In this document: piece after piece, positions 39,657 through 48,575 of the stretch | How positions within the stretch are numbered: position 1 is the first letter of the stretch | How the letters are laid out: each line of letters opens with the position of its first letter | Assembly (NCBI GenBank): GCA_016873935.1 | Contig: VGVT01000014.1 | Span: 1 to 58,721 of the forward strand | Source: Betaproteobacteria bacterium | GTDB taxonomy: Bacteria > Pseudomonadota > Gammaproteobacteria > Burkholderiales > Thiobacillaceae | DNA length: 58,721 bases | Reading direction: 5' to 3' | The notes under the pieces: model-generated | What the model saw: the letters and a program-made list of their open reading frames with translations, nothing else | The model's database searches: none | What the model was told of the DNA's origin: nothing | Program-made: the position numbers and the translations under genes

Positions 39657-42600
39657 TCAGTTGTACTTCGCCGCGCGGGCCATCAGTTTTTCGAGGCCCG
39701 GCTCGTTCATGTTCCAGGGCGTGCCGGGGTGCAGGCAGCCGGCGGTGCACTTCTCGGCGGACTTCACCAGGTCGGCGTACTTGTTGCCCTGGGGATTGAT
39801 GACCACCACCTTCTTGTCGGCGTTGTACTGGAAGGTCTTCGGCGCGAGCTTGGTGCACTCGTCGCAGGCCGTGCATTCCGGCGTGTCCACGTACACCGGC
39901 TCGTAGCCGTCGGCGCTGGCCGCCGGCCGGGCCTGCGCCGGCGCGGCAGCGACAGCGGGCGCATCCACCGGGATGTCGGCACCGAAGCTGGCCAGACTGG
40001 CGCTGATCCTGCCCAGCAACTCGGCGCGGGCCTGCTCGGCGATGGCCTCGGTGTCCACGGCTTCCTTGTTGAGGCCGGCGACGTCGCGCAGCTGCTGCCA
40101 GAACTGCTGGCGCTCCTCGCAGGAGTTGACCAGCTCGGCGGAGACGATGACCCGCATCAGGCGCTGCTTCTTGTCCACCGCCCAGATGTAGGGGAACTTG
40201 CCGTCGCGCTCCTCGGCGGAGAGCTTGAGGAATTCGGCGACGGGCAGCATGTCGTCGTTCCAGGTCTCCGGCGGCGCCTTGCGGAACTGTTTGGCGAAGC
40301 GGCCTTCGGTCAGCGCGAAGTCGGCGAAGGTGAAGGGCAGTTCCATCTTCTGCTCGTCGCCCTGCTCGTCCTTGTAGGTCAGGGTGTAAACCGGCCACTC
40401 GGCATCCAGCTCCGGGTTGCCTTCCAGGCTGACACACTCGCTGAAGGTCGTGCCGGCGTCGGGATCGAAGCGGAACAACGGATAGGCGCGGGATTCCACC
40501 GCCATCTTCGACTGTTGCACCGAGGTATCGTCGCCGACGCCATGTTCCGGCGGGCAGACGGCATAGATGTTGAACAGCGCCGGACGCCGTGAATTCAGGC
40601 CGTCGATGAAGCTCTCGATCAGGTGGGTGGGGCTGGAGATGGCACCCTGCATGACATAGGCGGAGCGGTGCGCCATGCCGATGAGGGAGATTTCCTTGCG
40701 GATCTCCTTCTTGCCGTGGTCCTTCTTGCCGTAGGGCGACATGTCCGCCACCTGGCTGATGAAGCCGGAGGTGCAGGCCTGGCCGCCGGTGTTGGAATAG
40801 ACCTGGGTGTCCACCACGAAGATCTTCACCGGCATCTGGGTCATCAGGGCGCGGGACAGGTTCTGGAAGCCGATGTCGTACATGGCGCCGTCGCCGCCCA
40901 TGGCCACCACCGGCGGGCACAGCCGCCACTCTTCCTCGCTGAACTTGTCCCAGGTGAAGTAGGTGAACTCGGCGTCATGTACCGCCGGGTTGTAGCCGCC
41001 GTTGAGCTCGATTTCGGCCATGCGCACGGCCTTGAAGCCGTCCGCCATCTTCGTCATGTGGCCTTCGAACAGGCCCAGGGCCACGGAGGGCGAGTCCTGG
41101 AACAGGTGCGAGGTCCAGGGGAAGGGATAGGGGCTGTAGGGGAAGGTGGAACCCCACACCGAGGTGCAGCCGGTGGCGTTGACGATGCCCATCTCGGCGC
41201 GGCCGCGGCCGGTGGGGCCTTGCATGTAGCGCCAACGCAGGTCCTTCAGGCGAGCCAGCAACTGCGTCACCCACTTCAGCCATTGCGGGTCGATGGGCTG
41301 CACCTGGGCCCGCTGCTTGAGACTTTCGGAGAGGTTGGCGAGGGTCAGATCCTGGCCCTTGCTCGCCTCCACGGCGGCCAGCACGGCGCCGGTGTTGGAC
41401 AAGTCGACGGTCTCGGTGAGCTTCATGCGCAGATGCTTTTCCAGACCATCGACGAGGCCGTCCAGCTTCTGCACGAAGGCCGCCACCCGCGGCTGCATCA
41501 GCGCGGTGACAGTGGAAGTGAACAGGTGGATGGAGGTCTTCTCGCCGCAGCCCAGGCAGGCGCCGTCGCCGCAGTTCATGGAGTTGTAGTTTTTCTTGTC
41601 GAGCAGCAGGGTTTCCAGGGCGCCGATCTTCTCCTCCAGATCGTCGATGCGGTCGTATTCCCTGGGCGTGGTGGGCAGGTCGAGCCAGAAATTCCAGTCG
41701 GCGCGCAGGGTGGCGATGCTGTCCTCGGTCTGCGTCACCATCTTCAGGGCATCGTCATCGCACACTTCGACGCAGAGCGCGCAGCCCTTGCAGGTATAGG
41801 GATTGACGGTGATGGAGAAGAGGCCGCCGGAGCCCTTGTTCTTCTTTTCCTTGTTGGTCCAGTACGGCTTGGTGGTGGCGAACTGGAAGGCGCCGATCTC
41901 CTTCTCCAGCAGGTGGTATTCCTCCTCCATGGCCGCGTTGCCCTGGTTGGGATCCTCGTGCATGGCGTCCTCGATGGCCCGCTTGAGCAGGGCGCGCACA
42001 TCGAGGCCGTCCTTGTCGAGGGCGCCGCGCAGCTTCTTCTCGATGGTGCGCACGCCCTTGCGCAGGAAGCGGGTGATGCGGCCGCTGGTCTCGATGTTGG
42101 TGACGGCGGTATTGAGCACGTCGCCGACGGTGGAGACCAGGCCGGGAATGGCGGAATCCGGGCACTGCACGTAGCAGTTGCCGCAGGCGGTGCAGTTCTC
42201 GGCGATCCACACCGGATGCTCGAAGCGGATCTGCGTCATGTCCCGATAGACGCCGGTGACGGCGGGCACCAGGGCCAGCCCCATGAAGGGATCGGCCAGG
42301 TTGTCGGAGCCCTTGCCGGAAATGTAGAAGTTGCCGGTCTGTTCCCAGAAGCGATGGATGTCGGCGGCCTTGTCCAGCCGGCCGTCGTTCTCCGGCATGC
42401 GCTTCAGCATGATGGGCAGGGCGGGCATGACCTTGGCGCCCGGCGCCTGGCGCGCGCCCACCTTCTTCACTTCGGCGGGAATCTCGTGGATCTCGGTGTA
42501 ACCGCGCTTCACCACGCGCAGGTTGTCCTGCACCACGCGCTCGCCCTTGCCGCCGAACTTGTCGCGCAACTGGTTCTCGATGGCCTTGAACAGGGATTCC

Positions 42601-44618
42601 TCGGTGAGGCCGGAACGCTGCTGGATGTCGGAAGCGTGGAAGAAGGCCCCCTGGAAGGCGATGCCCTGCATGCGCAATTGCAGGTCCGGGTTGAAGGATT
42701 CCTCGCGGGCGATGGTGAAGGCGTCCAGATAGAACACCTTGATGTCGTTGTCGACGATGGTCTTCTGGATGTGCAGCGGGAACGTGGCCCACAGCGCAGC
42801 GGCGTCCGGCAGGTTGCACTGGATGATGAACACGCCGCCCTTGGACAGGCCCGCCACCGCGTTGGTGTGGCCGAACACGTTGGGGTCGGGCGAGAGCACC
42901 ACGTCGACGTGGGTGTATTCGCAATTGACGCGGATGGGTTCCGGCGCCGCCGACAGGTAGTAGGTAGTGGGCTGACCCTTCTTCTCGGAACCGTACTTGG
43001 GGTTCGCCTTGATGTCCCAGCCCAAGAGCTCGAACAGGGTCATAGCCAGGTTCTTGCCGGTGGTCACCGCGCCCCAGCCGCCCACCGAGTGCATGCGCAC
43101 GGCGATGGCGCCCTTCGGCATCAGGTTGGGGTTCTCGCTGCCGCGCAGGGCCAGTTCCTTGATCCTGGGATAGGCGGCAACCAGTTCCTGCTGGTGGATT
43201 TCCTGCTTCGGGTTCGCCGCCTGGTCGCGCACGAAGTCGATGGAAAGATAGAAGAACTTCTTGTGCGCACCCTTGTCGAGCATGTTTTCGACCGCAGCCA
43301 CCAGGGCTTCCGGTTGCAGGTCGCGCGAGCCCAGGCCATAACAGCCGGAATACAGGCGCGGCATGTCGCCGGCCTTGTAGGCGGCGTAGCCGGGGTAGGA
43401 AGTGGCGTCCATGCCGTTCTCGACGCACTTGGTCACGGTGGAACGCACTTCGCGCATCAGCGGCAGGTCTTCCGACAGCGGCTGGTCGGTGCGTTCCAGC
43501 ACCGCCACGCCCTTCTTGCCCTTCAGCACATGGCCCAGCAGTTCGCCGGGGAAGGGACGGAAGCAAGTGATGTTGACCACGCCCACCTTGAGCTTGCGGT
43601 TCTCGCGCAGCCAGTCGGCGACGGCGGCGGCCTGCACGGTCATGGAGCCCATGCCGAGGATGAGGTAGTCGGCGTCATCGCAGAGATAAGTGTCGACGCG
43701 GCTGTACGTGCGGCCGGTCAGCTCGCCGAACTCGGCCATGCACTGATCCATGATGGCCGGGATGTGCTGGAAGAAATACGGACGCTGGGCGGCGGTGGCC
43801 TGCATGTGCGCGTCCTGGTTGGCGACGCCGCCGGACACCACCGGGCTGTCCACGTCCCAGATCGCCGGCACGCGGCGGCGCTGCGGACCGTAGAGGATTT
43901 CCTGTGCGGGGGTGGGCGTGGGGATGATGTCGTCGGGCTTGCCCAGGTATTCCTCCACCAGTTCCCGCTCCGGCACCAGCACCGGCTCGATCAGGTGGGT
44001 GGTCAAGAAGCCGTCCATGCCCATGATGGCCGGGGTGAGGGACAACTCGGCGGTCTTGCGCGCGATCAGGTTGAGGTCGGCGGCTTCCTGGGCGCTCTTC
44101 GCCATGACCTGGATGAAGCCGGTGTCGTCGACGCAGTGGTAGTCGTCATGGCCGCAGTGCACGTTCAGCGTGGCCTTGGTGATGGCGCGGCAGCCCATGT
44201 TGAGCACGTAGGGCAGGCGCTTGCCGACGGCGCCGTAGAGCGACTCGTGCATGAAGGCCACACCCTGGGCGGAGGAGAAGTTCACAGAGCGCAGGCCGGT
44301 CATTGCCATGCCGGCGGTGACGCCGGCGGCGGCGTGCTCGGATTCCGGCTCCAGGAAGATCAGCGGCCGGCCGGAGATGTTGACGTGGCCGGCGGCGGCG
44401 GCTTCCGACCAGTACTCGCCCATGTTGGTGGAGGGCGTGATGGGATAGGCGCCGGCGGCGTCGGAGGCTTCCCGCTCCACCAGGATGACGGCGGTGTTGC
44501 CGTCGATGGCGTCGCGCACGCCGGGGTACCTGGCGGCCTTGGCGCCGGTCTTGGTGGCGGTGCCCGGCTCGATGAGATGCATGGCGCCTAGGAGCTTGGA
44601 AATGGGGTTCTTGATCAT
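39657..44618 (-). CDS. nifJ: Giant pyruvate:ferredoxin (flavodoxin) oxidoreductase with C-terminal ferredoxin-like domain
   Basis: A 1653-aa protein, ~450 residues longer than usual single-chain PFOR (~1170-1230). It oxidises pyruvate plus CoA to acetyl-CoA and CO2, reducing ferredoxin. In order: alpha domain with AYPITPSTNMGEYW (58-70), gamma/CoA parts, [4Fe-4S] motifs C809/812/815/819 and C943/946/949/953 (124 residues apart because of a charged helical insert), GDGACLGCGEKTS with C1021/C1024, a further ~100-residue insert (1040-1140), NATGCTSVWG (1147-1156), TPP motif GGDGAMYDIG to NTGG (1241-1279) and C1355. After an Ala/Pro linker (1550-1570) comes a ferredoxin-like end with C1582/1585/1588 and C1624/1628. 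ATG 44618, 13 bp after rnfB. Substrate pyruvate is inferred from family. Confidence 0.94.
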   Translation of the reverse strand: MIKNPISKLLGAMHLIEPGTATKTGAKAARYPGVRDAIDGNTAVILVEREASDAAGAYPITPSTNMGEYWSEAAAAGHVNISGRPLIFLEPESEHAAAGVTAGMAMTGLRSVNFSSAQGVAFMHESLYGAVGKRLPYVLNMGCRAITKATLNVHCGHDDYHCVDDTGFIQVMAKSAQEAADLNLIARKTAELSLTPAIMGMDGFLTTHLIEPVLVPERELVEEYLGKPDDIIPTPTPAQEILYGPQRRRVPAIWDVDSPVVSGGVANQDAHMQATAAQRPYFFQHIPAIMDQCMAEFGELTGRTYSRVDTYLCDDADYLILGMGSMTVQAAAVADWLRENRKLKVGVVNITCFRPFPGELLGHVLKGKKGVAVLERTDQPLSEDLPLMREVRSTVTKCVENGMDATSYPGYAAYKAGDMPRLYSGCYGLGSRDLQPEALVAAVENMLDKGAHKKFFYLSIDFVRDQAANPKQEIHQQELVAAYPRIKELALRGSENPNLMPKGAIAVRMHSVGGWGAVTTGKNLAMTLFELLGWDIKANPKYGSEKKGQPTTYYLSAAPEPIRVNCEYTHVDVVLSPDPNVFGHTNAVAGLSKGGVFIIQCNLPDAAALWATFPLHIQKTIVDNDIKVFYLDAFTIAREESFNPDLQLRMQGIAFQGAFFHASDIQQRSGLTEESLFKAIENQLRDKFGGKGERVVQDNLRVVKRGYTEIHEIPAEVKKVGARQAPGAKVMPALPIMLKRMPENDGRLDKAADIHRFWEQTGNFYISGKGSDNLADPFMGLALVPAVTGVYRDMTQIRFEHPVWIAENCTACGNCYVQCPDSAIPGLVSTVGDVLNTAVTNIETSGRITRFLRKGVRTIEKKLRGALDKDGLDVRALLKRAIEDAMHEDPNQGNAAMEEEYHLLEKEIGAFQFATTKPYWTNKEKKNKGSGGLFSITVNPYTCKGCALCVEVCDDDALKMVTQTEDSIATLRADWNFWLDLPTTPREYDRIDDLEEKIGALETLLLDKKNYNSMNCGDGACLGCGEKTSIHLFTSTVTALMQPRVAAFVQKLDGLVDGLEKHLRMKLTETVDLSNTGAVLAAVEASKGQDLTLANLSESLKQRAQVQPIDPQWLKWVTQLLARLKDLRWRYMQGPTGRGRAEMGIVNATGCTSVWGSTFPYSPYPFPWTSHLFQDSPSVALGLFEGHMTKMADGFKAVRMAEIELNGGYNPAVHDAEFTYFTWDKFSEEEWRLCPPVVAMGGDGAMYDIGFQNLSRALMTQMPVKIFVVDTQVYSNTGGQACTSGFISQVADMSPYGKKDHGKKEIRKEISLIGMAHRSAYVMQGAISSPTHLIESFIDGLNSRRPALFNIYAVCPPEHGVGDDTSVQQSKMAVESRAYPLFRFDPDAGTTFSECVSLEGNPELDAEWPVYTLTYKDEQGDEQKMELPFTFADFALTEGRFAKQFRKAPPETWNDDMLPVAEFLKLSAEERDGKFPYIWAVDKKQRLMRVIVSAELVNSCEERQQFWQQLRDVAGLNKEAVDTEAIAEQARAELLGRISASLASFGADIPVDAPAVAAAPAQARPAASADGYEPVYVDTPECTACDECTKLAPKTFQYNADKKVVVINPQGNKYADLVKSAEKCTAGCLHPGTPWNMNEPGLEKLMARAAKYN

Positions 44619-44631
44619 GATGGAAGGCCTC

Positions 44632-45516
44632 TCAAACAACGTTGGCGCGCATCGGCAGCGCCTCTATGCGGATGATCTTCTTGGCTTCGCGGCCTTTCAC
44701 CGCCTGGCCGTCCTGCAGCCAGACCATGGCCCCCGTGGGGCAGCGCTCGATCGCCACGGCAGACGCCAATCGGTTCTTGGCGTAGTCGATCACCGCCAGG
44801 TTGTTGTCCAGGCGGATCAGACCGGGGGCGGCATCCATGACGCATTTGCCGCAGGCGGTGCAGGCCACCTCGCATTGCGCCTCGGCAACATCGCCGTCCG
44901 CCCGGCTCCTGCAGGCCACCCAGAGCTTGTGGCTCACGGGCTGCAAGGAAAACAGGTCCTTGGGGCACACCTCGACGCAATCGCCGCAGGCGGAGCACAG
45001 ATCGGCATCCACGACGGGAAGCCCGAAGGAATTCATGGTGATGGCGTCGAAGTCACACACCGACTCGCAATCGCCCAGGCCCAGGCAGCCCCAGGCGCAG
45101 GCCTTGCCGCCGCCGGACACTGTTGCGGCAGCGCGACAGCTACCGAGTCCCTGGTAGTGGGCACGCACGTAGGCGACATGGCTGCCGCCGGCGCAGGCCA
45201 GGCGCGCCACGCGCTTCTCCACGTCGCCCAGGGACACGCCCAGGAAACTGGCGATGTAGGCATTCATCTCCGGCGCGTTGACCGTGCACTTGCCCGGCAC
45301 GATCTCGCCCGCCACCACCTGCTCGGCGAAGTTGCGGCAGCCGGCGGTGCCGCAGGCGCCGCAGTTGGACTTGGGCAGGTATTCCTCGACCTCGCCGATG
45401 CGTGGATCTTCATAGACATAGAGACGCTTGTTGGCCACCGCCAACAGCCAGGCCAACAGGGTGCCCAGGACGGCCATGAAGGCGCCTGCCACCGCGATGC
45501 CGGACATCATCTCCAT
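44632..45516 (-). CDS. rnfB: Rnf complex subunit RnfB, multi-cluster ferredoxin type
   Basis: A 294-aa subunit that receives electrons from ferredoxin. Membrane anchor at ~6-28, then the RnfB signature cluster C52/C55/C60/C77 (NCGACGTAGC). Many more cysteines follow: C108, 127, 140, 144, 150, 154; C174/177/180/184 (CSACGDCVEVC); C202, 215, 219, 222, 225 and 259, enough for several further [4Fe-4S] clusters. ATG 45516 has AAAGG 8 bp upstream and is preferred to a GTG three codons earlier. First gene of the operon; promoter lies in the dyad-containing gap with the LysR gene. Confidence 0.94.
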   Translation of the reverse strand: MEMMSGIAVAGAFMAVLGTLLAWLLAVANKRLYVYEDPRIGEVEEYLPKSNCGACGTAGCRNFAEQVVAGEIVPGKCTVNAPEMNAYIASFLGVSLGDVEKRVARLACAGGSHVAYVRAHYQGLGSCRAAATVSGGGKACAWGCLGLGDCESVCDFDAITMNSFGLPVVDADLCSACGDCVEVCPKDLFSLQPVSHKLWVACRSRADGDVAEAQCEVACTACGKCVMDAAPGLIRLDNNLAVIDYAKNRLASAVAIERCPTGAMVWLQDGQAVKGREAKKIIRIEALPMRANVV

Positions 45517-45544
45517 CTCGAACACCTTTCTGGACTTGTGTATT

Positions 45545-45576
45545 CAACAATTCGGACCATCAAGTCGAAATTGTTG
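45545..45576. promoter_or_regulatory. 8-bp dyad near rnfB, candidate operator
   Basis: CAACAATT (45545-45552) and AATTGTTG (45569-45576) form a perfect inverted repeat with a 16-base spacer, about 30 bp upstream of the rnfB start. This is the right place for a regulator of the rnf-nifJ operon. Confidence 0.5.
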
Positions 45577-45608
45577 CAGTGCACAGTGTAAAAGTTTCAC
45601 TCCTCAGG

Positions 45609-45642
45609 TCAGCCAATAATTTCAATCTTGCATATTGGCTGA
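45609..45642. promoter_or_regulatory. 10-bp dyad in the rnfB/lysR gap, candidate LysR-type operator
   Basis: TCAGCCAATA (45609-45618) and TATTGGCTGA (45633-45642) are a perfect inverted repeat with a 14-base spacer. The position between divergent regulator and target operon is typical of LysR-type binding sites, which often overlap the regulator's own promoter. Confidence 0.6.
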
Positions 45643-45711
45643 TTTAATGGTGCGATGCACAATACCCAAACTTATCCGCCTGGCCCGGGTATTCCTTTAT
45701 AGGTGACCACC

Positions 45712-46641
45712 ATGCCTTCCGATGCCCCGCTGTACTACAAGAACAACCGGCTCAAGCAACTGCGCGCCTTCTACCAGGTCGTCCGCTGCGGCAGCATTTC
45801 CAAGGCGGCCGACAAGCTGTTCCTCTCGCAACCCTCCGTCTCCCTGCAGATCCAGGCCCTGGAGCGGGAACTCAACGTGGTCCTGTTCGAGCGGCGCGGT
45901 CCCCACCTCAAGCTCACCCCCGAGGGCGAAGTCCTGTTCCAGCTTTCCGAGCCCCTGGTCGACGGCATCGACAAGCTGCAGGAAACCTTCGCCGGCCACT
46001 TCGGCAAGCTGGAATCGGGCGAACTCAAAATCGGCGCCGGCGAATCCACCATCCTCTACATCCTGCCGGAACCGGTGCGCCAGTTCGTCACCGCCTACCC
46101 CAAGGTGCAGCTCAAGATGCACAACGTCACCGGCCGCGACGGCCTGAAGATGTTGCGCTCCGACGAGATCGACTTCGCCGTGGGCTCCATGCTGGAGGTG
46201 CCCGAGGACATCGAATACAAGCCGGTGGTGAACTACGACCCCATGCTCATCACCCCCCTGGGCCACCCCCTGGCGGAAAAATCCGCCGCCGGCGGCGAGA
46301 TCACCCTGGAGGACGTCAGCCAGTACGGTCTCATCCTGCCGCCCAGCCACCTGTCCACCTGGCGCATCGTCAAGTACGTGTTCCAGCAGAACAACCTCAC
46401 CTTCACCGTCACCCTGGAAGCCGGCGGCTGGGAAGTCATCAAGAAATACGTCAGCCTGGGCATGGGCATCTCCATCGTCACCGACATCTGCCTGGAAGGC
46501 ACCGAACCCCTGGTGCGCATCCCCCTCACCCAGTACTTCCCCCAGCGCAGCTACGGCCTGGTGTTGAGAAAGGGCCGCTTCCTCTCGCCCCAGGCGAGAA
46601 GGTTCATGGAGATCATGGAAGGGGTGTTCGCGGCGAATTGA
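45712..46641 (+). CDS. LysR-type transcriptional regulator (CysB-like)
   Basis: A 309-aa protein. N-terminal winged helix-turn-helix (~10-70, GSISKAADKLFLSQPSVSLQ, LKLTPEGEVL) and a periplasmic-binding-protein-like effector domain (~100-300). ATG 45712 has AGGTGA six bases upstream and is preferred to the GTG at 45703. Divergent from the rnfB-nifJ-rnf operon with 195 bp between starts and two perfect dyads in that space, so it most likely controls that operon and itself. Effector unknown; CysB-type members sense O-acetylserine or small acids. Confidence 0.9.
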   Translation: MPSDAPLYYKNNRLKQLRAFYQVVRCGSISKAADKLFLSQPSVSLQIQALERELNVVLFERRGPHLKLTPEGEVLFQLSEPLVDGIDKLQETFAGHFGKLESGELKIGAGESTILYILPEPVRQFVTAYPKVQLKMHNVTGRDGLKMLRSDEIDFAVGSMLEVPEDIEYKPVVNYDPMLITPLGHPLAEKSAAGGEITLEDVSQYGLILPPSHLSTWRIVKYVFQQNNLTFTVTLEAGGWEVIKKYVSLGMGISIVTDICLEGTEPLVRIPLTQYFPQRSYGLVLRKGRFLSPQARRFMEIMEGVFAAN

Positions 46642-46668
46642 GCGGCGCGTAAGCTCGACGCGCGCGAC

Positions 46669-48573
46669 TCATGCCGCCCGGGCCGACAACGCCCTGACGA
46701 TAAAATCCCGCGCCACGCGCGGCTTCGGCACGCGCATATCGAACCAGCCGCGCACGTCGTCGTCGAGGCCGAGGCCGTGCATGTAGTTGTACAGCGCCTT
46801 GTTGAGGGCGACGCCAAGGCGGTCGTGATCGACGCCGGCGGGGTCGATGAAGCCGACGTCGTTGCGCGCGAAACTCACCGGCGGCAACGGTTTCAGTATC
46901 ACGCCGTAGTCCTCCGGGCGCAGACCCACCGGCGCATGCACGGTGCAGGCGAAGCGATGGAAGAAACCGGACTGGATGCAGCCGGCGGCGAACAACTGGC
47001 GCACGTATTCGAGCGCGTCGACGGTGTCCTGCACGGTCTGCGTCGGGAAGCCGTACATCAGGTAGGCGTGCACCAGGATGCCGGCTTCGGCGAAGGCATG
47101 GGTGACGCGCGCCACCTGCGGCACCGAGACACCCTTTTGCATCAATTTCAGCAGGCGGTCTGAAGCCACTTCGAGACCGCCGGACACCGCGATGCAGCCG
47201 CTGTCGGCGAGTTGCCGGCAGAGTTGCGGGGTGAAGGATTTCTCGAAGCGGATGTTGCCCCACCAGGATATCGCCCGGTTGCGGCGGCGGAGTTCCTCGG
47301 CCAGCGCCTTCAGCACCTTGGGCGGCGCGGCTTCGTCGACGAAGTGAAAACCGGTCTGGCCGGTCTCCGCGATGACCGCCTCGATGCGGTCGGCCAGCAA
47401 TTCGGCGCCGGTGGCATCGTAGCGCGCGATGTAATCCAGGCTGACGTCGCAGAAGCTGCATTTCTTCCAGTAGCAGCCGTGCGCCACGGTCAGCTTGTTC
47501 CAGCGCGCGTCCGACCAGAGCCGGTGCATCGGGTTGAGCATATCCAGGATCGCCAGGTAGCGGTCCAGCGGCAGGCCGTCCCAGGTCGGCGTGCCGACCT
47601 CGGCGAAGGGGATGTCCGCCTCGCCGCAATCGAAATAACGCACAGCGCCGCCCTCGCGCAGGAAGGTGCGCACCAGTCGATCCGCCCCCCGCTCGCCGCG
47701 CAGGTGTGCGAGCAGCGCCAGCAACGGGCGCTCGCCGTCATCCAGGGTGACGTAGTCGAAATAATCGAACACGCGCGCTTCCTTGAGTTCGCGCAGCTCG
47801 GTGTTGACGAAGCCGCCGCCGAGCACGGTGCGGATGTGGGGGTGCGCGGCCTTGATCGCCTGTGCGACGCGGAAGGCGGCATAGACGTTGCCGGGGAAGG
47901 GCGCTGACACCAGCACCAGATCCGGCGCGTGCCGCGCGATGGCCTCCAGGGTCAGCTCGCCCAGGGTGGTGTCGACCAGGTTGGGCGGCGCCGCCAGGGC
48001 CGCGGCGAGCGGTTCGAAACTGGCCTGGCTTTGCGCCAGCGACTCGGCATAGCGCACGAATTCGAAACGCGCGTCGACCGCCTCGCGCAGCACGTCGGCA
48101 AGATCGTTGAGGTACAGCGTCGCCAGATGCCGGGCGCGGTCCTGCACGCCGAGCGCGCCGAACGCCCAGGCCAGCGGATCGCCGCCGTCCGGGTCGATGT
48201 AGACGTCGAGCGCGGCGAAGCGCGGCCCCTCCGGCAGGAAATCACGCCGCGCGATGCGATGCGCGAGGCTGGGATCGCGCCCCTGCAGGAAGGCGACGAC
48301 GGCGTCGATGCTGGCGAGATACCTCGGGAAATGCTCGGCGAAGGCGACGAGCACCGGCGCCCGCCGCGCCGGCGGGATGACCTCGACGCGGGCGCGGATC
48401 GCGCGCAGCCCGTCCGGCGTGAACAAGCGCAGCACCAGGGCCAGGGCAAGATCTTCCTGCGTGGCGGCGACGCCGCGCGAACGCAGGAAGCCGGTGAGAT
48501 AAGCGGTCGACGGGTAAGGCGTGTTGAGTTGCGTCATCGGCGGGATGACGGAAAGGACGCCACACCTTTGCAT
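46669..48573 (-). CDS. B12-binding-domain radical SAM protein
   Basis: A 634-aa protein of the cobalamin-binding radical SAM type. The N-terminal part (~1-330) resembles a B12-binding region (PDLVLVSAPFPGNVYAAFRV, LGGGFVNTELRELK). The radical SAM core has C-x3-C-x2-C in GCYWKKCSFCDVS, with VSGGLEVASDRLLKLMQKG and AYLMYGFPTQTVQDT downstream. Members methylate or rearrange inert carbons, but no specific reaction can be assigned. ATG 48573 (a TTG two codons earlier is possible). Its start overlaps the end of the DUF3301 gene region. Confidence 0.88.
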   Translation of the reverse strand: MQRCGVLSVIPPMTQLNTPYPSTAYLTGFLRSRGVAATQEDLALALVLRLFTPDGLRAIRARVEVIPPARRAPVLVAFAEHFPRYLASIDAVVAFLQGRDPSLAHRIARRDFLPEGPRFAALDVYIDPDGGDPLAWAFGALGVQDRARHLATLYLNDLADVLREAVDARFEFVRYAESLAQSQASFEPLAAALAAPPNLVDTTLGELTLEAIARHAPDLVLVSAPFPGNVYAAFRVAQAIKAAHPHIRTVLGGGFVNTELRELKEARVFDYFDYVTLDDGERPLLALLAHLRGERGADRLVRTFLREGGAVRYFDCGEADIPFAEVGTPTWDGLPLDRYLAILDMLNPMHRLWSDARWNKLTVAHGCYWKKCSFCDVSLDYIARYDATGAELLADRIEAVIAETGQTGFHFVDEAAPPKVLKALAEELRRRNRAISWWGNIRFEKSFTPQLCRQLADSGCIAVSGGLEVASDRLLKLMQKGVSVPQVARVTHAFAEAGILVHAYLMYGFPTQTVQDTVDALEYVRQLFAAGCIQSGFFHRFACTVHAPVGLRPEDYGVILKPLPPVSFARNDVGFIDPAGVDHDRLGVALNKALYNYMHGLGLDDDVRGWFDMRVPKPRVARDFIVRALSARAA

Positions 48574-48575
48574 AC

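Noticed and set aside
40623-44591. A 1322-codon open frame on the plus strand antisense to nifJ
   Set aside because: It is the mirror of a long GC-rich gene; its translation is a Gly/Ala/His/Val-rich low-complexity string with no domain, and the minus strand encodes an unmistakable PFOR.
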